Assembly: GCA_019240375.1 (NCBI GenBank)
Contig: JAFAYN010000308.1
Location: forward strand, 1 to 5,869
Reading direction: 5' to 3'
Source: Gemmatimonadota bacterium
GTDB taxonomy: Bacteria > Gemmatimonadota > Gemmatimonadetes > Longimicrobiales > Longimicrobiaceae
DNA length: 5,869 bases
The notes beneath the pieces were generated by a model. It had not been told where the DNA came from. It ran no database searches and worked only from the letters and a program-made list of their open reading frames with translations. Below, piece by piece: positions 1 through 4,901 of the stretch. A program made the translations under genes and the position numbers. How positions within the stretch are numbered: position 1 is the stretch's first letter; every line of letters begins with the position of its first letter.

Positions 1-371
1 CCAGCAAGGAAAAGGACCCGGTCTGGGTTCCACCCAACTGGCACTACGTGGACATCGCCCGGCGCAACGGGCTGCGCATCGTGGACATGAGCGACGCGTC
101 CCCCAACGCCCTCGCCGGCTACCCCGAGGGGCAGGTCCCGATCCGCGGCAACACCCTGATCATCCCCCCGTGGGGAAGCCCGCAGCGGCGGTACAAGGGG
201 ACGCTGGGCGCCGCCAAGCTGGAGATGTACGACGGGTACTACTTCCACGGGACCGACGACGAATCGTCGATCGGCCAGGCGGCCAGCCACGGGTGCATCC
301 GGATGCACAAGAAAGACATTCTCTGGATGTACGACCACGTGCCGGTGGGGACGCGGGTCTACATCTACTGA
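1..371 (+). CDS. L,D-transpeptidase (YkuD domain), C-terminal part
   Basis: This is the 3' end of a gene that enters from the left; the reading frame is open from base 3 to the TGA at 369-371, and the start is outside the window. The product carries the YkuD catalytic signature: an HGT motif (His codon 246-248) followed by SHGCIRM, whose Cys (codon 294-296) is the expected nucleophile. It ends with the usual V-x-x-GTRVYIY strand. Enzymes of this family cleave the L,D bond of a tetrapeptide stem in the cell envelope and form 3-3 peptidoglycan cross-links or attach proteins to the wall. The stretch upstream (PVWVPPNWHY, then LAGYPEGQVPIRGN) resembles the part of such proteins that leads into the catalytic domain. 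Signal peptide and any LysM or other N-terminal domain cannot be seen. A GTG at 48 could be called as a start, but the coding frame plainly continues upstream. A strong terminator follows, so this is the last gene of its transcript. The family call is secure; the exact substrate is not. Confidence 0.9.
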   Translation, partial: SKEKDPVWVPPNWHYVDIARRNGLRIVDMSDASPNALAGYPEGQVPIRGNTLIIPPWGSPQRRYKGTLGAAKLEMYDGYYFHGTDDESSIGQAASHGCIRMHKKDILWMYDHVPVGTRVYIY

Positions 372-397
372 CGACCCGGGTGGGACCCGCGACGGCG

Positions 398-439
398 AAG
401 GGCCGGCACCCTCACACGAGGATGCCGGCCCTTGGTTTT
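398..439 (+). terminator. Intrinsic terminator of the L,D-transpeptidase gene
   Basis: An 11-bp perfect stem (AAGGGCCGGCA at 398-408 with its complement at 423-433) is extended inside by CCTC/GAGG (410-413 with 418-421) around an ACAC loop. GGTTTT follows at 434-439. It begins 26 nt after the transpeptidase stop. The T-tract is present only for the plus strand, so it does not obviously terminate the convergent yhbY transcript, although the hairpin lies just past that gene as well. Confidence 0.85.
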
Positions 440-462
440 CAGAGATTCCCGGAGGCGGGCGG

Positions 463-774
463 TCAATCGCCCGGGAGGCGGATCTCCGGCTTTTCCGGGT
501 GACGCCGGTAGAGCACCGCCGTCCGCCCGATGGTCTGCACCAGGTGCCCCCCCTCGATCCGGCCGGCCAGCTCCGCCCCCGCCTCTCGCACGTTCAGCGG
601 GGCGGCCTCCTGCACCTTCACCTTGAGGAGCTCCCGCGTGTTGAAGGCGTCCTGGATCGCGCCGACGGTCGCGTCCGTCACCCCCTCCTTGCCGATGAAC
701 TGGATCGGCTTCAGGTGATGGGCGAGGGAGCGGAGGTGGGCGCGCTGCCTGGGCGTAAGGTCTTCGGTTGCCAA
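463..774 (-). CDS. yhbY: YhbY family RNA-binding protein (CRM domain)
   Basis: The 103-residue product is a single CRS1-YhbY (CRM) domain of normal length for bacterial YhbY. It aligns over its whole length with the E. coli protein as I recall it: LTPRQRAHLRSLAHHLKPIQFIG, the GKEG loop at residues 28-31 (the GxxG RNA-binding loop), ELLKVKV at about 48-54, and VQTIGRTAVLYRR at about 79-91 before the closing IRLP. YhbY proteins associate with pre-50S particles and act in ribosome assembly. The start is TTG at 772-774; there is no in-frame ATG or GTG giving a better N terminus, and MATEDLTPRQ matches the family start. No clear Shine-Dalgarno sequence precedes it. The stop of the upstream cyclase gene (788) is only 13 nt away, so translation may be coupled to that gene. 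Family identity is certain; the exact start is less so. Confidence 0.93.
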   Translation of the reverse strand: MATEDLTPRQRAHLRSLAHHLKPIQFIGKEGVTDATVGAIQDAFNTRELLKVKVQEAAPLNVREAGAELAGRIEGGHLVQTIGRTAVLYRRHPEKPEIRLPGD

Positions 775-787
775 GTCGCTCGTGGAG

Positions 788-2161
788 TTAAAGGATGGAA
801 TCGTCGCGCTCCGCCGGCTCGGCGGGCGCGGGCCCCTGGGCGATCTCCACGCGGTTGCGCCCCAGGGTCTTGGCCCGGTACAGCGCCCGGTCCGCGGCCC
901 GGATCAGCTCCGCCACGCTCCCGGCGTCGTCCGGGTAGGAGGCCACCCCGAAGCTCGCGGTCAGCCCCCGCGGCACCTCCTCGGTGGGCAGCATCGACTC
1001 GATCAGCACCCGCAGGCGCTCCGCCAGCCGTGCGCTCTCCTCCCGCGGCGTTTCCGGGAAGATCAGGGCGAACTCCTCCCCCCCGTAGCGGCTCGCAGTG
1101 TCCGTCGCGCGGAAGGCGTGCCGGATGGTCCGGCCGATCCGCTGCAGCGCCTGGTCGCCAGCCTCGTGCCCGTAGTCGTCGTTGACCCGCTTGAAGTGGT
1201 CGATGTCGAACAGCACCAGGGCGAGCGGCCTCCCGTAGCGGAGCGCCCGCGCGAACTCCAGCGTGATCAGCTCGTCGAAGCCGCGCCGGTTGTGGCACCC
1301 CGTCAGCGGATCGATGGTGGCCTGGGCCCGCAGCCGGTCCAGCAGGTCCGCGTTGCGGAGCGCCACGGCCGAAGAGTCGGCCAGCGCACGGAGCAGCGCG
1401 ATGTCGTGCGCCTCGTACGGCGCGTCGGTCATGCGGCGTCCCAGGATCAGGAGCCCCGCCTGCCCCTCGCCGATGTCCAGCGGGGCGATCACCGCCACCT
1501 CCGCCGGCACGTGGTCGCGGATCTCCGCGTCCTCCGGGGGGATCACGGGCGCCCCACCCCCGGGCGCCACCACCGCGCGCACCACCCGCGCGGGGATCGC
1601 GTAGGCGACCGACTCCCCGCGCAGCGACCGCACCGCCCGGCAGATGTACTCGCCGTCCTCGGTCCGGTAGAGCGCCGCCCACCAGGCGAAGAACACCTCC
1701 CCGACCGAGTCCAGCACCAGCCGCTCCGTCTCGTCCGCCCCGCGCACCACGGCCAGGGTGCGCGCCACCTGCTGCATCGAGGCGATCTGGAAGCGGAGCC
1801 GGTCCAGCTCCGCCGCCTGCGCCGAGCGCTCCTCCTGCAGCAGCCAGATGCGCGTCAGCTGCGCCGTCAACGCGCTCCGCACCGAGCGCGGGAGGTGCTC
1901 GTGCTCCTCCATGAGCCAGAGCTGCCCTCCCTCGCCCGGCCCCGGAAAGCGGATCACCGGCGCGAGCCCGTCCGGGGTGTCCCCCACCGCCAGCGGCACG
2001 GGCGCCGTGGCGACGGTCAGGCGCACCGGGCCGCCCAGCACCGCGCGCACCGCCTCCACGCACGCCGCAGCCACCTGCTCCGGCGTCTCGTGGAGCGGAA
2101 CCGAGGCGAACGCGTGCACCACCGCGGACGCCCCCCCCGAGGGTGCGCCGACGACCGTCAT
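788..2161 (-). CDS. Diguanylate cyclase with coiled coil, GAF-like and GGDEF domains
   Basis: The 457-residue product makes c-di-GMP from two GTP. Residues 1-105 form an unassigned alpha/beta region. Residues about 105-140 are a likely coiled coil (LLQEERSAQAAELDRLRFQI). Residues about 140-275 look like a GAF sensor domain, ending in the typical LADSSAVALRNADLLDRL signalling helix. The GGDEF domain covers about 280-442, with DPLTGCHNRRGF at 284-295, FDIDHFKRVND at 318-328 and the active-site signature GGEEF at 360-364, all intact. An RxxD pair (R351, D354) sits five residues before GGEEF, the expected position of the c-di-GMP inhibitory I-site, so product inhibition is likely. I see no transmembrane segment or signal peptide, so a cytosolic enzyme is inferred. 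ATG 2161 was chosen because a GGAT lies about 8 nt upstream and domain-like sequence begins there; the frame stays open to 2476, with GTG 2203 as an alternative. The low-complexity extension beyond looks non-coding. It probably shares a transcript with yhbY. The GAF ligand is unknown. Confidence 0.92.
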   Translation of the reverse strand: MTVVGAPSGGASAVVHAFASVPLHETPEQVAAACVEAVRAVLGGPVRLTVATAPVPLAVGDTPDGLAPVIRFPGPGEGGQLWLMEEHEHLPRSVRSALTAQLTRIWLLQEERSAQAAELDRLRFQIASMQQVARTLAVVRGADETERLVLDSVGEVFFAWWAALYRTEDGEYICRAVRSLRGESVAYAIPARVVRAVVAPGGGAPVIPPEDAEIRDHVPAEVAVIAPLDIGEGQAGLLILGRRMTDAPYEAHDIALLRALADSSAVALRNADLLDRLRAQATIDPLTGCHNRRGFDELITLEFARALRYGRPLALVLFDIDHFKRVNDDYGHEAGDQALQRIGRTIRHAFRATDTASRYGGEEFALIFPETPREESARLAERLRVLIESMLPTEEVPRGLTASFGVASYPDDAGSVAELIRAADRALYRAKTLGRNRVEIAQGPAPAEPAERDDSIL

Positions 2162-2272
2162 TTCCCCATCCGGGGCGATGTGTGGCTCACGCCGCGATGC
2201 CACGTGCCGTATCTGGGCAGGAGTGAAGTCCCATTCTCCTCCATTGGAGGTCCACGACCGGCGCGCAGCCGG

Positions 2273-2308
2273 AAAAAAGGCGGGGAGGCACTCGGCGCGC
2301 GAGCCTCC
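2273..2308 (-). terminator. Terminator-like hairpin with six-T tract, upstream of the cyclase gene
   Basis: Reading on the minus strand, GGAGGC (2308-2303) pairs with GCCTCC (2289-2284). An inner TCG/CGA pairing continues the stem across a two-base bulge, around a CGCGC loop. Six Ts (2278-2273) follow after a five-base spacer. The spacer is longer than in a classic intrinsic terminator, so efficiency is uncertain. It may end the pfkA transcript about 215 nt after its stop codon, or act as an attenuator in the leader of the cyclase gene. Confidence 0.5.
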
Positions 2309-2450
2309 AGCGGGTGAGCCGTCCGGGAAGTCCCGGGTCCCACCGATCGCATTGATGAAACTACCGCATCCCGCGTTCCATGGGCCCGGCCGGACGGCGC
2401 GCACCGCCACCCCCGCGCCAGACCTGATGTTTACGGACGGACCCGGCTGC

Positions 2451-2474
2451 GTGCACTCCCCGCGGGGAGTGCAC
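2451..2474. repeat. Perfect 24-bp palindrome downstream of pfkA
   Basis: The half-site GTGCACTCCCCG (2451-2462) is followed directly by its exact reverse complement (2463-2474), with no spacer. It starts 48 nt after the pfkA stop. No T-tract follows on the minus strand, so a standard intrinsic terminator is unlikely. It could be a transcript-end hairpin without a U-tract or a binding site for a dimeric protein. The function is unknown. Confidence 0.75.
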
Positions 2475-2521
2475 AACGCAAGCCCGTCCCTCAGATTGCA
2501 CGGAGCGGAATCCGCCCCCGA

Positions 2522-3622
2522 TCAGTCCCCGAACGAGATCCCCAGCTGGCGGGCCGTGATGATCATGTCGTTGTCCGGCTCGATGCGCTTGATGTCCCCC
2601 ACCGCCTCCTTGAGCGGGACCGCGCGGATCGACTGTCCCTGCAGCGCCACCATGGTCCCCAGCGCCCCCTCCTGGATGCAGCGGACCGCCGCCGCCCCGA
2701 AGCGCAGCGCCAGGTTGCGGTCGGAGGCGATCGGAGAGCCGCCCCGCTGCATGTGCCCGAGCACCATCGACCGGGTCTCCTTCCCCGTCGCTTCCGCCAG
2801 CTCCGCGGCGATCCGGTCGGCGATTCCCCCGTACCTCCCGGTGGGATCGGCGTAGCTGGGCTCCCCCCCACGCGGCCGGGCTCCCTCGGCGACCACCACG
2901 ATGCTGAAGCGACGCCCCGAAGCGTCGCGCTCCCGCACCTTTTCCGCGATCAGCTCGATCGAGTAGGGGACCTCGGGGACCAGGATCACGTCCGCTCCCC
3001 CCGCGACACCCGACTCCAGCGCGATCCACCCGGTGTGGCGCCCCATCAGCTGCACCACCATCACCCGCTGGTGCGCCTCCGCCGTGGAGTGCAGCCGGCC
3101 GATGGCGTCCGTCGCCACCTCCACCGCCGTGGCGAAGCCGAAGGTGACGTCCGTCGCGCGCAGGTCGTTGTCGATGGTCTTGGGAACCCCGATCACCGGG
3201 AGCCCCTTCTCGTGGAGCGCGTGCGCGATGTTCAGCGACCCGTCGCCGCCGATGGCGACCAGCGCGTCGATCTCCATCTCCCGGAAGCGGCCAACGATCT
3301 CCCCCGACCTGTCCATCGTCCCCCAGGTCCCGTCCGGCTGCCGGACCTCCAGGCCGAAGGGGTTCCCGCGGGTGGTGGTCCCCAGGATGGTGCCGCCAAG
3401 GTGGGTGATCCCGCGGACGGCGTGCGCCGTGAGGGGGATCACGCCGGGCTCGCCGTCCACCTCGCGCTCCAGGATCCCCATGTACCCACGGCGGATCCCG
3501 AGCACCTCCCACCCGTTGTGCAGCGCCGCCAGCGTGGCGGCGCGGATGACCGCGTTCAGCCCGGGAGCGTCCCCCCCCCCAGTGTTGATGGCGATCCTGC
3601 GAATCGGCCTGTCAGAACTCAT
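2522..3622 (-). CDS. pfkA: 6-phosphofructokinase, mixed ATP/PPi-type signature
   Basis: The 366-residue product belongs to the PfkA/PFP superfamily, which phosphorylates fructose 6-phosphate to fructose 1,6-bisphosphate in glycolysis (reversibly when PPi is the donor). Motifs in order: NTGGGDAPGLNAVIR (13-27), IGGDGS (124-129), PKTIDND (147-153, with D151 as the likely catalytic base), MGRHTG (193-198), PEVP (216-219) and HMQRGGSP (290-297). The Gly in GGDGS (G128, equivalent to E. coli G104) is the ATP-type residue. The Lys in PKTIDND (K148, where E. coli PfkA has Gly124) is the residue seen in PPi-dependent and mixed-subfamily enzymes. The phosphoryl donor therefore cannot be told from sequence. 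ATG 3622 gives MSSDRPIRRIAINTGGG, the usual distance to the first motif; only a weak GAAAG lies upstream. The frame stays open far upstream to 4303, but that part overlaps the DUF59 gene on the other strand and is not family-like. The gene is transcribed divergently from the DUF59 gene. Confidence 0.94.
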   Translation of the reverse strand: MSSDRPIRRIAINTGGGDAPGLNAVIRAATLAALHNGWEVLGIRRGYMGILEREVDGEPGVIPLTAHAVRGITHLGGTILGTTTRGNPFGLEVRQPDGTWGTMDRSGEIVGRFREMEIDALVAIGGDGSLNIAHALHEKGLPVIGVPKTIDNDLRATDVTFGFATAVEVATDAIGRLHSTAEAHQRVMVVQLMGRHTGWIALESGVAGGADVILVPEVPYSIELIAEKVRERDASGRRFSIVVVAEGARPRGGEPSYADPTGRYGGIADRIAAELAEATGKETRSMVLGHMQRGGSPIASDRNLALRFGAAAVRCIQEGALGTMVALQGQSIRAVPLKEAVGDIKRIEPDNDMIITARQLGISFGD

Positions 3623-3847
3623 GCTTTCAGATGCGGGCGACTGTACTTTCCTGTGCGGGGCATCGGCGTATGTCCGTCCGACGCGAGGGAGGTGAAGTTC
3701 GTGGCAACCCCCGTACCTCCGCGGGACAAGGTACGCACTCCCCAGGCGACGGCAAGGGTGGCCGGAGACGATTGACAGGGCAGGTCCGACGCGGGTATCC
3801 TCCACTCCGGGACGGATCCCCCGTTCTCCCAACCCGAGTGGACCGAG
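3623..3847. other. Divergent intergenic region between pfkA and the DUF59 gene
   Basis: This 225-nt spacer must carry promoters for both divergent genes. The plus-strand promoter is clear (3772-3801). On the minus strand I found only weak candidates for pfkA, for example TTCACC and CATACG about 18 nt apart, and I do not call one. I see no gene in the spacer. Confidence 0.6.
3772..3801 (+). promoter_or_regulatory. Sigma-70-type promoter for the DUF59/SufT-like gene
   Basis: A perfect -35 hexamer TTGACA (3772-3777) is separated by 18 nt from TATCCT (3796-3801, four of six matches to TATAAT). Transcription would start near 3808, leaving a leader of about 40 nt before ATG 3848. A consensus -35 box is conspicuous in DNA this GC-rich. 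Confidence 0.7.
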
Positions 3848-4144
3848 ATGGTTACCGAAGCGGCAGTGAAGAAGGCCCTGCGTACGGTCAAGGACCCCGA
3901 GATGAACCTGGACCTGGTGGTCCTGGGGCTGATCTACGACATCCGCATCGACGGGGGGCGCGTGGAGGTGACCATGTCCCTCACCTCGCCGGGGTGCCCC
4001 GTGGCGGGGGACATTCTCGACAGCGCCCGCGCCGCCGTGGAAAAGGTGGAGGGAGTGGAGAGCGTCGACGTGGAGCTCACCTTTTCCCCGCCCTGGACCG
4101 CGGAGCGGATCCCGGCCACCATCCGGGCGGCGCTGGGGCTCTGA
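3848..4144 (+). CDS. DUF59/MIP18-family Fe-S cluster assembly protein (SufT/PaaD-like)
   Basis: The 98-residue product is one full DUF59 (MIP18/SufT/PaaD-like) domain and nothing else. Diagnostic segments are KDPEMNLDLVVLGLIYDI (15-32), MSLTSPGCPVAGDIL (43-57) with the conserved Cys50, VEGVESVDVELTFSPPWT (67-84) and a C-terminal helix. Members of the family help mature Fe-S proteins; SufT works with the SUF system, PaaD with a ring-oxygenating multicomponent enzyme, and eukaryotic MIP18 with the cytosolic targeting complex. No suf or paa genes are nearby, so a general Fe-S maturation role is the safer inference. ATG 3848 starts the protein two to three residues before the first family helix; the preceding bases (GGACCGAG) are a weak ribosome binding site. 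It appears to be monocistronic, with its own promoter and a palindromic terminator 38 nt after the stop. Confidence 0.9.
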   Translation: MVTEAAVKKALRTVKDPEMNLDLVVLGLIYDIRIDGGRVEVTMSLTSPGCPVAGDILDSARAAVEKVEGVESVDVELTFSPPWTAERIPATIRAALGL

Positions 4145-4182
4145 GCGGGCGGGAAGCCCTCGCTCCGGATCGTCGGGAAAGT

Positions 4183-4220
4183 CCCCACACGATTGCGCAA
4201 TCGTGTGGGGGTCTTTACTT
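4183..4220 (+). terminator. Perfect 28-bp palindromic terminator after the DUF59 gene
   Basis: CCCCACACGATTGC (4183-4196) is followed immediately by its exact reverse complement (4197-4210). GTCTTTACTT follows at 4211-4220. The stem would fold with a TGCGCA apex. A short ACTTTCCC tract lies on the minus-strand side, so weak activity in that direction is possible, but no gene on that strand ends here. Confidence 0.75.
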
Positions 4221-4237
4221 TGCGCACTCCTCGATCT

Positions 4238-4253
4238 CCCGACTGCGGTCGGG
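4238..4253 (+). repeat. Small hairpin in the leader of the cupredoxin gene
   Basis: CCCGAC (4238-4243) pairs with GTCGGG (4248-4253) around a TGCG loop. It lies 80-95 nt before the lipoprotein start, in the region expected to hold its promoter. I found no clear -35/-10 pair; TAGATT at 4265-4270 is the best -10 candidate but lacks a matching -35. Confidence 0.4.
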
Positions 4254-4320
4254 TGGGGAACCATTAGATTTGGTCCAGCTCGGGGAAACCCGGGACTCAC
4301 CATTTCAGAGCCAAGGAGAC

Positions 4321-4324
4321 GGAG
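4321..4324 (+). promoter_or_regulatory. Ribosome binding site of the cupredoxin gene
   Basis: GGAG at 4321-4324 lies 8 nt before ATG 4333, with a second AAGGAG a few bases further upstream. This good spacing and the lipoprotein signal that begins at this ATG decide the start, although the frame is open without a stop far upstream. Confidence 0.7.
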
Positions 4325-4332
4325 TGTCGATC

Positions 4333-4824
4333 ATGAAGCGCAACTTCCTCGCGCAGGTGCCCGTGATGGGCATGCTCGCTTTCGCCGCCGCCTGCGGTGG
4401 CGGTGACAAGCCCGCCGACAACGGAGCCGCCGGCGGCGACGCCAGCACGCAGACGGCGGAAGCCCCTGCCGCCGCGCCCGCGGCCGAGCAGACCCCGGCC
4501 GCCGCGCCGGCGAGCGGGAACGTCGTCGAGGTGCACATGAAGACCACCAACGGCGGCGCTTCGGGAGTGTTCGAGCCGGCGGAGGTCACCGCCAAGAAGG
4601 GTGACATCCTCCGCTTCATCAGCGACGGCGGCGCGGCCCACAACGCCGACTTCGCCAACGACCCGGACAACGCCGGCAAGGCCGGGCTCCCCGGCCCGAC
4701 GCCGTTCGCCACCACCCCCGGCCAGACCGTGGATATCCCGGTCACCATGGACGCGGGCACCTACAGCTTCCAGTGCGACCCGCATGCCGCGATGGGGATG
4801 AAGGGGAAGCTGACGGTCCAGTAA
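4333..4824 (+). CDS. Plastocyanin-like cupredoxin, putative lipoprotein
   Basis: The 163-residue product begins with a lipoprotein-type signal: MKRN, a hydrophobic stretch to residue 20, and Cys21 after FAAA (a relaxed lipobox), followed by GGG. Residues about 25-62 are a low-complexity Ala/Pro/Gly linker that would tether the domain to the membrane. Residues about 63-163 are a blue-copper fold with all four type 1 ligands in plastocyanin arrangement: H103 (GGAAHNADF), C148 and H151 (FQCDPH), and M156 in MGMKGKLTV, eight residues after the Cys as in plant plastocyanin. Such proteins carry one electron between membrane complexes or to a terminal oxidase outside the cytoplasm. The partner is unknown, and no respiratory gene is adjacent. 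The gene seems monocistronic, with its own Shine-Dalgarno sequence and a shared bidirectional terminator. Copper binding is inferred from the ligands. Confidence 0.92.
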   Translation: MKRNFLAQVPVMGMLAFAAACGGGDKPADNGAAGGDASTQTAEAPAAAPAAEQTPAAAPASGNVVEVHMKTTNGGASGVFEPAEVTAKKGDILRFISDGGAAHNADFANDPDNAGKAGLPGPTPFATTPGQTVDIPVTMDAGTYSFQCDPHAAMGMKGKLTVQ

Positions 4825-4840
4825 GAGCGGGTAAGCTGTA

Positions 4841-4882
4841 AAAAAGAAGGGGAGGCATCGATCGTCGATGCCTCCCCTTTCT
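4841..4882. terminator. Bidirectional terminator between the cupredoxin and ROK genes
   Basis: A 15-bp perfect stem (4847-4861 with 4865-4879, arms starting AAGGGGAGG) encloses a three-base loop. On the plus strand the tail is TTTCT; on the minus strand it is CTTTTTT, the complement of the A-run at 4840-4845. It therefore serves both convergent genes, 22 nt after one stop and 20 nt after the other. Confidence 0.9.
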
Positions 4883-4901
4883 CGTCAGCGCTCGCGCCGC
4901 G

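Larger units (their letters stand above)
2162..2521 (-). other. Gene-free 360-nt stretch: structured leader or 3' region between pfkA and the cyclase
   Basis: I find no convincing gene here. Open frames on both strands are extensions of neighbours and have no family resemblance. Reading on the minus strand, the stretch contains a 24-bp palindrome (2451-2474), a two-tier hairpin at 2313-2344 (GGTG/CACC outside, CCGGGA/TCCCGG inside at 2323-2336), a terminator-like hairpin with six Ts (2273-2308), a 5-bp hairpin (2258-2272) and a CCTCC-AAT-GGAGG hairpin (2238-2250). It then runs into the cyclase start. It should contain the pfkA 3' end and the cyclase promoter or leader, but I found no good -35/-10 pair. 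I do not recognise a known riboswitch class in it. Confidence 0.6.

Noticed and set aside
2187..2234. A 15-codon leader peptide frame on the minus strand, starting at ATG 2234 just after GGAGGAGA.
   Set aside because: The GGAGG is only 3 nt from the ATG, too close for good initiation. The peptide has no run of regulatory codons and the purine stretch is better explained as one arm of a hairpin.
782..2317. Long plus-strand open frames opposite the cyclase gene, and similar ones opposite pfkA (2753-3775).
   Set aside because: The translations are rich in Arg, His and Pro and match no family; they are antisense shadows produced by GC-rich codon bias.
2313..2344. A possible c-di-GMP or other known riboswitch in the leader of the cyclase.
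   Set aside because: The hairpins are real, but I could not match the conserved core bases of the GEMM (c-di-GMP-I) class or any other class I know, so no named riboswitch is called.
2162..2476. N-terminal extension of the cyclase frame up to a TTG at 2476, adding 105 residues.
   Set aside because: The extension is low-complexity, runs through the palindrome and the terminator-like hairpin, and resembles no domain. ATG 2161 has an acceptable ribosome binding site.
3623..4303. Open upstream extension of the phosphofructokinase frame on the minus strand.
   Set aside because: It lies antisense to the clearly real DUF59 gene and passes through the 28-bp terminator palindrome. The family N terminus begins at ATG 3622.
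3631..4332. Open plus-strand frame in phase with the cupredoxin, without a stop for about 700 nt.
   Set aside because: It overlaps the DUF59 gene in another frame and includes its terminator. The lipoprotein signal and Shine-Dalgarno sequence fix the cupredoxin start at 4333. Long open frames are expected by chance in DNA this GC-rich.
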